Below are positions 12,741 through 25,646 of a DNA stretch of 64,000 nt, one piece after another (positions within the stretch are counted from its first letter, which is position 1; each line of letters starts with the position of its first letter). A model generated the notes under the pieces. It searched no databases, was not told the origin of the DNA, and saw only the letters and a list, made by a program, of their open reading frames with translations. This DNA comes from Stenopsyche tienmushanensis (taxonomy: Eukaryota > Arthropoda > Insecta > Trichoptera > Stenopsychidae): NCBI GenBank assembly GCA_008973525.1, contig WACJ01000523.1, forward strand, positions 186,001 through 250,000, written 5' to 3'. A program made the translations under genes and the position numbers.

Positions 12741-13972
12741 CTACACGAGCAAATTAGTGTGCATGTCAATTTTCGTCAATAACAAGCGTAATTATTGTTT
12801 TGTTTATGATTCAAAGTCTGAAAACATTTACAACATTAAGGAGTTTCTTTATCACCTGGTCTGTTGTATTCTATTATCGTAGAGTTTTAGAAATGTGCCA
12901 TCTTTTTCATCAATCTTATTAATTACGCTCGCATATCTATTTCATATTTGGCCAGTTACGATGCAGGAGACTGTTAAATTGGATTTTCATCTATTATAAA
13001 AAAATATTTTTTTCAAAAATATAATATGAACTAAAAAATAATTGTTACCAGAGGACTGATGATCAAGGATGTGACGCTGGTTCCACAGAGTGACATTTGT
13101 ACATCATTTAACGATATAGCGATTGGGCGCTTTTGATGGTAACCGTGCACGTTTCATAACACGTATTAATGCAATAGTTCAAGCTGTTTGGTGATACACC
13201 AGGGAACTGTTTTTGAGTGTTATAAAAACATTTTTGATATAATAAAGTTAATTTAAATGGATACTGTGTTCTGAACACAGGAAGATTGAGTAATTACCTT
13301 TCAAAGCTATCTATGAAATAAGATGACGGGGATACATATGAAAACACAAAATTTATTAAAAAACAATTTATTGAGATACATTTATTAAATACAGATATAT
13401 CGATGAGGTCCTACAGAACACAATATGAGATAAATAAAAAAAGTTGTGTTTACATTTAATTTTGACGGAAAGGAGTTTAAATTCTGCCGCAGATAAAAAC
13501 ATTAACGGAGGAGAAATAATAATTATTAATTACTGAAATTAATTTTTTAGATTTATAAAATCACATATCCTGAGCCGAGTTAAATTGTATTGTTAAAAAG
13601 AGAACGAATGAGTGAAATATATATTTTATAAATATTAATGTATATATTCTATCAATAAAAAATTTCCTACATTTCCTGTCCCGAGCATAAAATGCTGGTA
13701 ACGCCGCTTTTAAACGCTAGAGCTAATTTAAACAACACACCATGATATTTGTTAAATGAAAAAAAGATAAATTATAGTCTTGTTTTTGTTTCATATTAAT
13801 TACCGCCAATTAAATTTGTTTAAAAATGTTGAAAATGGTAGAAAGCATAACATAAAAAAATATCTATATTTATTGTAATTAATATACGTTGCATCGCAAG
13901 TTAAATATATATTTAGTCACAAATTTATCGAGAAGAAACTAGGATATCATTAATTAAAAAAAGATTGGAATC

Positions 13973-14096
13973 ATTAGACATGACTCCGCGAATGTAATTT
14001 TCAATCATTTAATACTAGTATGCGCGCATTGAGGTACATCTGTTATTGTTTTAGTAATTTTTGAAATAATACATACGGTTCGGAGTCATGTCTAAT
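13973..14096. repeat. Inverted repeat with perfect 16-bp arms
   Basis: ATTAGACATGACTCCG at 13973-13988 is the exact reverse complement of 14081-14096; 92 bases lie between. No coding sequence inside. It could be a small MITE or a hairpin; I saw no second copy in the window. Confidence 0.55.
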
Positions 14097-14394
14097 AATA
14101 TGATTAGACGAATGCTGTAAAATTATAACGTTAACATTCATACATCACATTAATTTTCTTTTTCTTGGACTCACTTTAGTCTTATGACAGAGGCACTCGA
14201 CCGATGTTGAATGATCGGAGCATCTTCAGATAAATAAGGCGGTATGATATCCTTTTAGTTGAGTAGTCGAAAATTTCTGCAATCAAATATAAATACATGA
14301 GTATATTTCCAGATAGATTTTTCAAAAATTTATATTCATTTTGGCCATTTGCAATATTGCTTTAACAAATTCCTAAATGTCAACGACTTCCATA

Positions 14395-15543
14395 TATTGG
14401 GTATGTGAATAGTTCCCGCCGTTTCACTATTAGATGGCAGTATTGTGTGTATTATTAGCTTATGAATCTGCAACCGAAGCATATAGAATCCTCGTGGAGA
14501 CATATAGTGATCATGCTCTGCCAAAAAGGACATGCAGACATTGGTTTAAACGCTTTAAAAATAATGATTTTGATCGAGTGGTGCACTAAAAAAGTTTGAA
14601 GACAAAGAATTATAAAATCATTAGGAGTTGATTGAATGACAGTTTCAAAACATTTGACAGTATTGGGAATGATACAAAATGAAGATCTCTACCGAAAGCA
14701 ATTGAGGCATTTGAGCCGAGTATTTGAGGAAAAGTGGCCACACGACAAAGTGATTTTGCAGCATGACAACACTAAGCCACATGTTTCGTCAGCAGTCAAA
14801 AACCTACCTAGAAATGATGAAATGGAAAATAATGAATTATCAATATGGGTACCCTCCTCTGACCCAAGCTTTATATTGGTCCTGCTATTCGGGATCATGA
14901 CAGTCTGCTCGGAATGTGCAAAACCGTAAATTTAAAAATCCATGTCCGTGGGGACACGTTCTTCCTCCACTTCTTGCATTCTGAGCGCAAGGAGAAACTG
15001 GTTAAAGATTCAAATTTAATTTTAAAATTCTTAGGTTAGGCTAAATATATAATTTTTTGTACATATATTGTATGGGGCAGGGAAGAATTTTGAGTCTTGC
15101 TTATGGGCATTGAAAAGATGCAAGCCCACTAATTGTTCTCTATGACCAGATGGATACAGTCCGGGGATTTTCCCCAAACTTTTACAGAAAGCCCTAAAAT
15201 TGGAGAAAGTGGCCACAAGGTTTACGTGTCCAATTAGTCCGAATTTCAGACCACTGACACATCGAAAGAGTGTTTCATAATCAGACGCCGTGTTTGTGTC
15301 CTGTGAGGAACTGAGACGTCCAATGCTCTGAAGCATCCCAGCGACATCTTGACGAAGATCATGAAGATATCAAACAATAGACAGATTTTTAGATGTCCTC
15401 AAAAGACATGTCGTTTTTCCAACATGGAATTCAAATACTGCCAGAAAGTAGTGGTTAGTGATGGGCGATACTTCAATTGATTTTTTAAAATACGGGATTT
15501 ATTTTCACTAAAAACGTCGAGAATTTATTCACACATCCAATAT
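14395..15543 (+). mobile_element. Decayed mariner element with broken transposase
   Basis: The left end TATTGGGTATGTGAATAG and the right end (reverse complement TTGGATGTGTGAATAAATTC) match the ends of the copy in exportin-7 intron 16, flanked by TA. Inside, in different frames, are a transposase helix-turn-helix (TCRHWFKRF, near 14530-14558), the catalytic-core motif ILQHDN (near 14750-14775) and the usual C-terminal SDGRYF (near 15450-15470). Stops and shifts interrupt these, and 14930-15380 holds sequence that I cannot align with mariner, perhaps a nested insertion. Inactive. This is the longest stretch with transposon coding sequence in 9.5-17 kb. Confidence 0.75.
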
Positions 15544-17230
15544 AATACGAAATTCTGATGACAAACTACGTCTCAATTTTGATAATGCATAACAGCCATT
15601 TTTTCTTTACAAATATGAATTTATTTTATCATTAAAGGATTGTGATCATCGCTGACAACGTCCAACTTCTTTTATAAAACGGTTACAGAACCTTTGGAAT
15701 TGTTCCATTTCTATTTGATATTTATTTCCAGATGTATTATAATATTCATTTCCGATTATTTTAACGCATTGGCGCGGATACATCTGCATTATGCAGTCAT
15801 TTTCATACTAAAAGTGACAGCACATTTTGTGTGTATTTTTAATTTTTGACGTCACAGTTTGGGGTGTGTTTGACGATATGCTTTTGCATCATCGAGTGCG
15901 TATAAAGAGTTGATAGTATAATATTGGTGAAATACTGATACATGATAAAAAATATCATTATTTTTGACAGGTGTCAATTATTTCAGATTTAGCAAACAAA
16001 ATGGTTTTTGAGAAATAATGATAACAATTGTTTTGACCCAAAACAAAGTCAAGACGTAGTATAAATTATAATCATTTTCAAAAATCCCTATTTTTGTGTT
16101 TAATCTTGTTTTTAAATACCTTTATCTATAATTAATTAATAATAACAATATTCTGTATAATGAAACACTTAAGAAATTGTCAATTGTTTATATATGGATT
16201 TGTTATAATAGTCAAACTCGTTTGTGATTGTGTCAGTTTTTATTTAAAGAAAAAGAATTTGTCCAAGCTTTGTTCATGATCACGAGATGTTTGTTATATA
16301 TATTTATATATCAAGGGCGCGTGGTCCACATATGCTGTCTATGATCGCAAACTATATTTTTAAATTATATTCGTTAGCTACATTTCAGGATACGTCCAGA
16401 ACAATATGGTATACATTCAGAAGATAATGTGATACACATCTTTACGTCCAAAAATTTTTATACATACGCTTTTGAAATAACTACAAATTTTAATGTTTTG
16501 GAGACCTTTACGTATTTTTATTTTACATCTGCTAAATAAAAGTGACAACCATGATTAATATGAAATCAATACATACTTTTAAAAAATTGCAAAAGAATCC
16601 CTCGACTGTGAATAACATAATTTTCAAAATATCATGGCCCGTGAGGATAGCTTCCATATTTTATATGTAACAGTTAATTGATTAATTTACCTAAATGTGA
16701 CCACGCCCTGGAAGCAATTAGAACAATATCTATCAACAAAGACTATTAATTTGAGTACTTGCGATGTATGCTTAAATAAGGCAAGCAAGGTTAGATGCAT
16801 AAACATGACGTATATGCGAGGACAATGCAAACATCTTTGAAAGTAATTATAGAAGAGTTTTAACAACGCTTCGAATTAAGGTCATCGATATAAAATAAAA
16901 ATGCATCAAAATTGTGCATCATGAATGTGAAATAAATTTATCTCATGCGGAGGAAATATTGTATGTATAAAAAGACTGATGACTCGGTAAAATTAAATTT
17001 AGACTCTGGACATGCACGATGATTATATTGTTTTGGGCTATTTAATTTTGAAAAAATGGCACACACATACAACGTAAAACGATATTGCGCAATATTATTA
17101 TACTTTACAATTTGTATGTTTTTAGATGATCGTAGAAAGCAAAGGAGACATATAAACATTTGAAATATTGCATAATGCGAATTGATGCGGAGCTCCCGCC
17201 CCCGACGTGCGCACCTGAGTTCGGGCGGGT
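15544..17230. other. Intergenic DNA before eIF1 (3' side)
   Basis: AT-rich sequence between the mariner and the stop codon of eIF1. No gene, RNA or clear repeat was seen. Part next to 17230 must be the eIF1 3' UTR, since that gene is on the minus strand, but I cannot place its polyadenylation site with confidence. Confidence 0.5.
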
Positions 17231-17563
17231 TCAGAAGCCGTGGACCTTGAGCTGCTCCGACCTGGCGAGGCCGGCGCGCGTGAGCCACTGACAGATGTTC
17301 TCGCGCTGGTCGCCCTGGAGCTGGAGCACCTCGCCGTACTCCGGGTGCTCCACCACGGTGCCGTTGCAGGCGAACTCCTTCTTGCAGACCTTCACGATCT
17401 TCTTGAGATCGTACTCTGCGGAGAGGCCCTGCACCGTAGTGAGCGTCTTGCGACCGTTGCGCTGCTGGATGCGGATGTGCACGAGCCCGTCCTGCACGTC
17501 ATCGTCGTTGCCCCTGACCGCATCCGCGAACGGGTCGAACTTGTTAAGGTTCTGGATGGACAT
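17231..17563 (-). CDS. eIF1: Translation initiation factor eIF1 (SUI1), intronless
   Basis: A single 110-residue frame, start at 17563, stop TGA at 17233-17231, the length expected for eIF1. It begins MSIQNLNKFDPFADA, has the SUI1-fold core (HIRIQQRNGRKTLTTVQGL, FACNGTV, HPEYGEVLQLQGDQR) and ends QLKVHGF; nearly every position agrees with insect eIF1. By family it binds the 40S subunit near the P site and enforces correct AUG choice. The longer upstream in-frame ATG at 17599 is rejected because 12 unrelated residues would be added before the conserved start. The coding part is far richer in G+C than its surroundings. It has no coding introns; a 5' UTR intron cannot be excluded. Complete, normal residues and two flanking UTRs speak for a working gene, though a recent retrocopy could look alike. 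Confidence 0.97.
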   Translation of the reverse strand: MSIQNLNKFDPFADAVRGNDDDVQDGLVHIRIQQRNGRKTLTTVQGLSAEYDLKKIVKVCKKEFACNGTVVEHPEYGEVLQLQGDQRENICQWLTRAGLARSEQLKVHGF

Positions 17564-17720
17564 GCGGCCGCAGGGCTGCACGATACAGGAGATTCCCACG
17601 GATTACGGATCTGACCGATCGAACAACGACACCACCTATTTCGCTGACGCGCCCCTAACACGCTCGGACTCGACCAAGCCTCCGACCTGCCCGATTTTAC
17701 GCGTCTTATGGCCAAAGCGA
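17564..17720 (-). promoter_or_regulatory. GC-rich 5' flank of eIF1
   Basis: GC content stays high for about 150 bases upstream of the eIF1 start and then falls to the AT-rich background near 17720. This is the likely 5' UTR and core promoter. The mid part holds short pyrimidine tracts on the minus strand, but no TATA box or clear TOP start can be assigned from sequence. Confidence 0.45.
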
Positions 17721-18428
17721 ATTGTCAAATATTGTCTGTCAAACGTCAACTGGCGATCTTCAGCTTACATCGAGAATATTCTTTATTTAGATATTTTATT
17801 TTCAAATCATAGCTTATTGAAGTCAAGATGTTCGATTTCGCGACTGGTTGACATTTTTTTCAATATCCAATTTACAACAATTTTCTTATAAGGCGTTCAT
17901 ATTTTTCACATTCTCAACTATTAATTTACTGTTTTTTAAATCTAAAACAATTATTCTTTAAAAAAAAATCAAGCTGCACATTTTATAATGTAACGTTGAT
18001 TTTTTTTTTAATTAAAGATGTTCCTTTTAATAATCCCTAAATCTTATAGCACACAAACTCAATGACAACACTCACATATAAATTGTACCATTGCTGTCTA
18101 GTGACATTTCAAATATATCCCAAGAAAACCCACAATAATCACTAACAGAAGCTTGATGATATTAATTTTCACAAAATCGAAATATTGTGTTAGTTGCTGA
18201 TAAAAGTTGACTACAGCATAAAATGCAACAATTCTTAAGCATCGCAATTTATATACAAAATGTATAATGTAATGATGTTATTTCATTCTTATTTTATGCG
18301 CCGATGAATTCATTCAAAACAAAAATAATGTTTCAATTACATTTAATATAAATTAGTGATATAAAATTCAAATTTCCAGAATTGACAGTGGTAATAAATA
18401 AATTAATAAAATTGATTTCTTAAAATTT
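17721..18428. other. AT-rich spacer between eIF1 and the H2B variant
   Basis: About 700 bases, very AT-rich, with no gene or repeat that I could identify. It should hold the 3' UTR of the H2B variant (minus strand). No canonical histone 3' stem-loop was seen in the roughly 100 bases after the H2B stop codon, which argues for a polyadenylated, replication-independent transcript. Confidence 0.45.
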
Positions 18429-19233
18429 TTAAGCATCATCTGATGCGTCATCAATGGCGTAGGATTTGTATTTCTCCAACGATTTGAAGGCCTCCAAGAC
18501 CGCATGCTTGGCGAGCTCCCCCGGCAGCAGAAGCCGAGTGGCGCTCTGGAAGTCTCGATATGTGAGAGTCGAACCGCTTCGGTGGTTGACCATCTTGGAA
18601 GCTTGGCTTGCCATTCTCTCTATTATATCTCTGACGAAACTATTCATGATCAACATGGTCCGACTCGATATTCCAATATCGTTGTCTATATACTTCAAAA
18701 CTTTATAAATATAACTAGAGAATGATTCTTTCCTACGTTTTTTAATTTTTTTCTCTATGTTTTTAGATAGTAGTTTGGAAGGCATTGGCTTCTGAAAAAT
18801 GTATCGGTTATCTTGATTAAATCAAACGAGTATAACTTGTAGCAATAAAATAATAACCGAGTGATATTGTAAGAACAATACATATAACTTTTTAATCAAA
18901 GAGCTATTAGACTAAGATAATTCTTGAATATATTGACTAAAAAAGAAGATGACAAATGCACAGAATCAAAAGACGTGTAAAAATATAATTATTTCAAAAG
19001 TATATTTTGTCAATTTTATACATAAAAAAATCTATAAATGCTTAAAATTTGAAGAATGTATTATTGATAAATTATTGATTACCAAATGTAAAGTTGAACC
19101 CTTAAAAAAATTAAAATAAAATAAATGTGCATCTGTTAGATTCATCTATAAATATGTTAGAAAGATACATTATTATGTAAGATTTTTATAGTCGTACCTC
19201 AACCACATTGATTTTCTTTTTAGTCCGTGGCAT
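18429..19233 (-). CDS. Divergent histone H2B variant, two exons
   Basis: Exon 1 is 19233-19198 (ATG at 19233; 12 residues, MPRTKKKINVVE) and exon 2 is 18791-18429; the intron is GT-AG and phase 0, and the product is 132 residues. From residue 30 on, it aligns without gaps to the H2B histone fold: KESFSSYIYKVL (alpha 1), GISSRTMLIMNSFVRDIIER (alpha 2), STLTYRDFQSATRLLLPGEL (loop 2/alpha 3) and AKHAV-EKYKS (alpha C). The Lys before YKS matches the site of H2B ubiquitylation. The lysine-rich tail is unlike canonical H2B, and the end is extended by an acidic tail (DDASDDA). An intron, divergence and lack of a histone stem-loop mark it as a replacement-type variant, possibly of the germ line; that last point is inference. 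If one ignores exon 1, translation could start at the ATG at 18785, but exon 1 fits in frame with good splice sites. Confidence 0.88.
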
Positions 19234-19907
19234 CCTGTGACCTGTTTATCAGACTCGAGGCTTAATATTTATTCTGTCATTGTGAAATTTCAATTTTTAT
19301 GTTATAGCTGCGGAAAGAGATGGAAGATGTAACCCTTATATATCAGGAGTGTTATTTTAATTAATTTGATTATGCACACTAATCAAAGATTACTGAGTCC
19401 AGAAAAATTGAGACTACTCAATTTTTTTTAAATCGAAAAGGCAAAATATTTTTGAAAATATTACGAATTCACATACGCACAAGAAACACTATTTTTCGAC
19501 GCAGTCGCGTTCCTTCTCAATGGTCGTTTTGAGCTGAGTAATGTTTTGGCCCATAGTGTGACAGTGTTTTATACCTCATCATCACTAGAAAACCTGCAGT
19601 GAAACCTGGGTAGAAAGACGTGCAGTGTCATACAACAAGCACACTCTTTTCGTTAATTTATTTTGTTCTGCATCGGTCTCCGTAGTTTTTTGTGTTTCAC
19701 AGTATTTGTTTTCCCCGTGACAAAAAATCAATTAAGAGTTCATTTACAGTCCCAAAAGACCATGATTTAATCACCCATTTTTTTTCACCAGTTATCATAG
19801 AATAAAGAATTTATCTGAAAATTTGAAACAGCATGTTTTCTTTTATAAGAATAAACTAAATTATGCTCTTCGCCCATAGCTGACGGGACTGAAAACACAT
19901 ATGTATA

Positions 19908-19970
19908 TTGTTTATGCGAAGAAATGAAATAATATTGTGTGCTATCAACAGTATTAAGATTCATTTATTG
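19908..19970 (+). repeat. Copy of the short repeat also in exportin-7 intron 8
   Basis: TTGTTTATGCGAAGAAATGA followed by TTGTGTGCTATCAA matches two tandem copies at about 4886-5035. Class unknown. Confidence 0.45.
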
Positions 19971-20470
19971 ATATACTGGATTGACGCATGCGAAGGGAAA
20001 AAGTGGTTTTGTATGGACAATAAACGGTGCACATACAAATATAGCATTTAAGTTATTGTATTTTAACGAACCTAATTCTTTTTTTGTGAATTCACCCCAT
20101 TACAGTAATACAAAATAATAGTATTTTTTCATACAAAAATTTACTTATTATGATAACAGAAATGCAGTATTGTGTCGAGACAAAGATGATATTACACTTG
20201 GAATTTTTATTTTATAACGAAATAATAATTTAGTCTCCAGAGGGTTAATTTGTATTTGAATTAAATTCAGCAATCGTTAAGTATTAATTGATCATTATCG
20301 TTTTAATTCATAATTACTTTCTTACCTACTTCAATCCTTTTCAAATGATACCTTTAATCTCAAGTCAATAAAAATAAAAAGCTACTCTTCGGTATTATTT
20401 GTAGGCAATGTTATAGTTTAAAACAATCCACAAATATTATTTCAACCTTTTTTTATTAAGAATAAATACA

Positions 20471-20622
20471 CAGTCAACCCTCCTATAGCGTCCACTTTAT
20501 TTGCGGCGTCTTTAACGCTTTTAAAATACACAAGTTCAATGTCTACTTGCACGCTTTAATTGTATGGGTGCATAACTTTTTATAGTGTGGTCCCTATCTT
20601 GTCGCTATAGAAGGGTTGACTG
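20471..20622. repeat. pogo/Tigger-like MITE
   Basis: Terminal inverted repeats CAGTCAACCCTCCTATAGCG and (reverse complement of right end) CAGTCAACCCTTCTATAGCG differ at one base of 20. A CAG start and a size of 152 bases suit a small non-autonomous element of the Tc1/mariner-pogo superfamily; target-site TA is visible only on the right. A single end of the same family lies at 58073-58107. Confidence 0.65.
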
Positions 20623-22260
20623 TATTTTTATTAAACATTTTAAGGAATTATATTTAACTGCATGATTGTATGCTGATAAAATACATATGTTTAGAATGAA
20701 ATCTTATTGCCAAAAATATTCTAAAAGATTACAAAATATTCCAGTCAGATGACTGGAATCCAGGTTACACAAATTTGATCAAACGGTCTAGGATTCACAT
20801 GTAAAAAAAAAACTGCATATGAAATTTCCAAAATGTCTTATTACACAACTTAGGATTTTTAAAAACAAATCAGACAAATCAATAAAACGGGTATTATTTT
20901 CAATATAAAAATACTATAGTCTCATACTTATATTCATGTAATTTTATTATCAATATGAATGTAATAATATACAATTTAAAAATACTTAAATTAAAACACT
21001 AAATATTAGTGATAAAAAAACACTGTTTATTTATAAATATGTATTCTTTATTTTGGAAAAATATGATCTCTTTATCAATTATATGGACCAAATGTTTACG
21101 ATAATCTTTTGTTCTTTGTACAAAAAAGCAAATATTAAATTAAATCCTACACGTTTTCATATTATACTTATTAAAAAACAAACCTTTTGTTAATAAAGAA
21201 CTAAATATAGTATTCAGGAATGCACACATTGTGTAAAAATGAATGATATTTGAATATAATTTCGGTGTGTTCTCAATGATACATTTTATTTGTAAATAAA
21301 AACAATTTTCAGTCTACTGTGTTTTGTCCTGCAGTATATGGCCGTTACGTGATTATGCATTTTCGTTTAAATTAATCATTAATCTAGTTACGTTAAGTAA
21401 AAAAATATTTCTAAATAAACAGTGTTTCAAAAAATGTTTCATATTAATAACAATACAAAATTAATATTTTACAAAGGTTCCAATCATTCTACTTAATTTA
21501 TAAAATGTTTTTGTTAAAAAAAATTAAGAAGATGCTTCTATTGTCAAACGAAAATAGTCAATTCATTGTGACAAATATATTCATATAATTTACACACTTA
21601 TCACATGGTGGAAAAATAAATAACATATTTTTATCCTTATTTTTTTTAATACGAAGCTACAAATCTTTTCTCCTTTAGTACAATGTTAAGCGATTCTTTG
21701 ACAAAACGAAAGAAAGGTTAATCAGTATGCTTTTGTGTTAATATTTTTCATAGTGTAAGATATAATTACACTGCTATTTATATAAAGATAGATACCTTAC
21801 AAATATCTAATAGAATAACTTTGGGCGAAGCATTTTAACAATAGCTAACATTAGGAGAGATCAAAGAATAACTTCTTCTCTCGTAATTTGAAACATATTT
21901 TCAACTAATCTAAAACTTAGTTTGCCGTCATTCAGTTAAATCCATTATCCGAGAGTTAATTGTAAATTTCAAATTAAAATTAGCAACTTTTTATTAAAAA
22001 AAAAAAAATCTTTGGCTTCACTGTCTAATACTGTTCCCAAAGTATTTGTATGGATGCAACTACAAGGATCATTCAATTAAATTTTACTCGCATATTATCG
22101 GAGTCGCATGTAAATTTTGGTCATTTCAATAAAATATTTTACACAATGCCTCATAGGTCGCTCACCAGTTTCAAACATTCAACATATGTTTTCATTCACA
22201 CTAATAATAAACGGCAGTGAAATAAATTGTTTTTATAAATCAAGAATCCTGAACAGATAT

Positions 22261-22330
22261 CCCTTTGATGAGTATGCACTCACACGTTGAGTGCAATGCT
22301 TTATTTACAATGCCGTGCAAATAAAAATAT
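22261..22330 (+). repeat. Fragment of piggyBac-like family D
   Basis: CCCTTTGATGAGTATGCACT and the next bases match 25651 onward and the reverse strand of 59777-59819. The TTAA next to the end has been lost here (ATAT instead). Confidence 0.45.
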
Positions 22331-23321
22331 GATTATACTCAGAATGACGAGAGGCTCATTTACAATTGAACAGATTTATTAATATTACAGGGTGTGATAT
22401 TTTTAATCACTATTTTAGACTTTATAAACAAACCGAAGTGCGACTTATGGGTTACTGTGCGAGCGTAAGAAAAAAATTGCATAAACAACCCATTATATTG
22501 ACCCTTCACCAGCTTAGAGCATCTAATATTTTAAGGTAAATTTATGAATGACGGTTAAAATTCGAATTTGATACGCCTTTTTAGTTGTCCTAAACTGGTA
22601 AAGAATTAGCAATGCAATTAATAATAAAATACATGTATCGGTTTGTTGTCGAAACGAGTAACACAAGTAATCCGGATTAGTCTAAAAATATTTTAGATAC
22701 AGCGCTGAATACAATCACATTCAACAAATAGCATATTATTTTATAACGAGGATAGGAAGCGTCATTTTTTAAGTCTTATTTTATCACTTCTGTAATTTTC
22801 ATTTGAAAATCAATAGCACTCGTATATAACTCTAACGACCCTTGTATTGTAGTTATTTTTATGATTGTATATTTTAAAACGTTTCACACTGCGAGAACGA
22901 TTATTTTAAATCCGCATGCATTAATTACTTAACGTAAAAGTTTAAAGTACATAGAAAGTAAATCATATCACTAATAATAATAAAATAGCTTTTACATCAA
23001 TACGTGAACATGTCTGTTAAATGTCATCAAACGTCAACAAAAACACAAAAGCTAAATAATACCATCGTAAAAATGAATTTAGCTAAAAAATAATTACATA
23101 TTGAAAATGTCCACGTTGCAGGACAAATTTGTTTAAATATTAACATTATTAATACTATATACAGATCAATAGTAAATGCCATTTTTAATTGGGGTTTTCT
23201 TAATTTTATAAAACATTTAGATAAACTAAAATATATTACAATTGAAAATATTTTTTTCAAATTTCCAGTTTTATGCGAAAATCTGCTCTAATGGGCTTAT
23301 ATTAAAAATATTTAACCCTAG

Positions 23322-23518
23322 ATCACTAATCATATTTTCAAGTTGTACTGTCACTACATATTACGTACCGATTGACGTGCATACGCAGTGAGTACGCTCG
23401 GATCACTAATTTGTTTATTTAGAAATAAACTGAGAGGAGCGGGGCGGGGGAGATTTGGAAACACGTCGAATGCAGTATAAGTAGTCTATGAGACTAATGA
23501 TTAGTGATTTAAGGTTAA
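23322..23518. repeat. piggyBac-like MITE, family A (fullest copy)
   Basis: Left end TTAACCCTAGATCACTAATC and the inverted right end (reverse complement TTAACCTTAAATCACTAATC) are near-identical; total 197 bases. TTAA at both ends followed by CCC/CCT fits piggyBac-type insertion. The middle is notably GC-rich (GGAGCGGGGCGGGGG). Other copies: 8773-8882, 30668-30816, and fragments at 6411 and 12660. Confidence 0.7.
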
Positions 23519-25646
23519 TGACGTTATTTATCAATATTTTTCAATTTTAATTGAATACAATTTACAAATTATTATATTATACACAAATATCATCTTCTTT
23601 AAAAAATTGCATACTTGGGAATATTGATTTTTAATATATACGTACATGATTGTTACATTTTATGTGAATATGTTGTATGTGGCACTATCATAATATAATT
23701 TGAATTAAAGGATATATATATATATTACTATTTGGAGAATATTGGAACACTCATATTGCTTAAGAATAAATAATAAAAAATTCAGACAGTTTTAATATTT
23801 ATATGTATACACAACACAAATATTTCACCTCTCATCATCAAAGTAGCAAAATAAATAAAATCATTAAATACTTATTCGAGTAATATTGATTTCCAAGGAA
23901 CACATTCATAGTATTAAAGGATAATTACATACATGTACGCATATATATATATAAATATTATACGTACAAATTCAAATTAAAAAAATGGCTATCAGTCATC
24001 TAGAGGAGAAATTGGATTTGATAATATGTAACGTATACCTATATTCAATTTTACGTCACTACAAGTATCATATGAGATTATTGCAAAATATATACATTTA
24101 AAAAAAATATTTCGACAGAAGATCCGCTTGCAAACAGGTAAAATTAAAATATTAAAAAAATGTCTTTCATTGATTTGTAATAAAAAATTATTATTCTATA
24201 ATACTTATTTTGAAAAAATAGCCCAAACTGTCACATCGCTCGATTCGTTCCAATTCTACGGGAGCACTTTGAGAATTTTTCATTTTAAAATTACTATTAA
24301 TTTATTTTTAAAACTATAGGATATAGTTTAGTATTTCATTGAAATAAATTTAATCTCAATTAACATAACAAACATTTTTTTAAAAAAATAAACACAACAT
24401 AATACACATTCTTTCAAATTACATTGGCGTATTAAAAATGTTTTTTTTTAATCGGGTATAACTTCATTTTTTTTAATCAGCTTATGAAACTTTGTGGCTT
24501 ATTTTTCACTTTTAAATAGGCCATTGCAAAACAAATTAAAATTTTACACTGTATTCTACTATACTTTACAAATTAATAGAATGTTGGATGCTGAATAAAT
24601 ATTAAATATTGCCAAAAGTGTGTATTAAATTGATTTTACTGTTGTAAAAACCTTTTCGATGTATATTAACCTTTTCTTTACTATGATGTATTTACTACAC
24701 AAAATGGTAGTAAAGTTGTAATAATGGGAATTTTTACAACATTACTACATTGAATCTCGATATACAATCTATATTATCGAATTTCGATATGAAATATAAT
24801 AAATACGGGGTTTTAGAATGTCATAAATACGTAGCATCGTAAGGGAAAGGTTTAATAAACATTTCAAAGGGTGTAAAAGCCAACATTCCCAAAATATTTG
24901 AGAAGACAATTACAAATCATTTCTATGCACTGGATTTGTATAAATCCTAATAATTCCATATATAGATAAAAACTTTAGAAACCTTTACAACCAGTTTGCC
25001 AGTATATAGAACAAAATTATCCGCAATGGGTTTTTGCTCAATGTAACTGCGATCCCAATTTAATGTCAGCAAATACATACAATACTATCTGATTGAGCGA
25101 TTTCGAGTTTTTAGATGAATTGAATCCATACGCATTGAAATTGTTATTGGAGATTTGTTCCAATGTTTGAATTATTTTCGTTTTGGACAAATAAGCATAT
25201 TTCATAAAAAACGAAATACTCGTCTTAAATGTTATAAAATAAATCAAGACGTTTTTTCCGCATTAAGAAATTTATTTGGCAACTGGTTTTGAAAGGTTAC
25301 GCTTACATTGTTAACCAGTTGCTTTTAATGTTATTTGGAAAAAAACCATTTATTTTGTAATAACCCATTAATTGATGAGATATAATCGATTAATTTGTAA
25401 AATACAAAAGAAATACAATTTAAAGTTTTAATTTGCATTGACGATAATCGTTTTAATATAAAATATCAACAACAACAAAAATTGATTACGGTCTATATCG
25501 ATAATAATAAATATAGTGTTTTTCAGACTGAGGGTTACAAAATGAATATATGCGTTTTTAATAAATGCTGCACTGCTTTAAATACTATATTCGAGCGTGC
25601 TGAATGTGATTTTTTATGCATTTGGCAAATTAAAGATGTTTTAATA

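Noticed and set aside
17564..17599. Upstream in-frame ATG of eIF1 (12 extra residues)
   Set aside because: eIF1 starts at MSIQNL in insects; the upstream residues have no counterpart and lie in the GC-rich 5' UTR.
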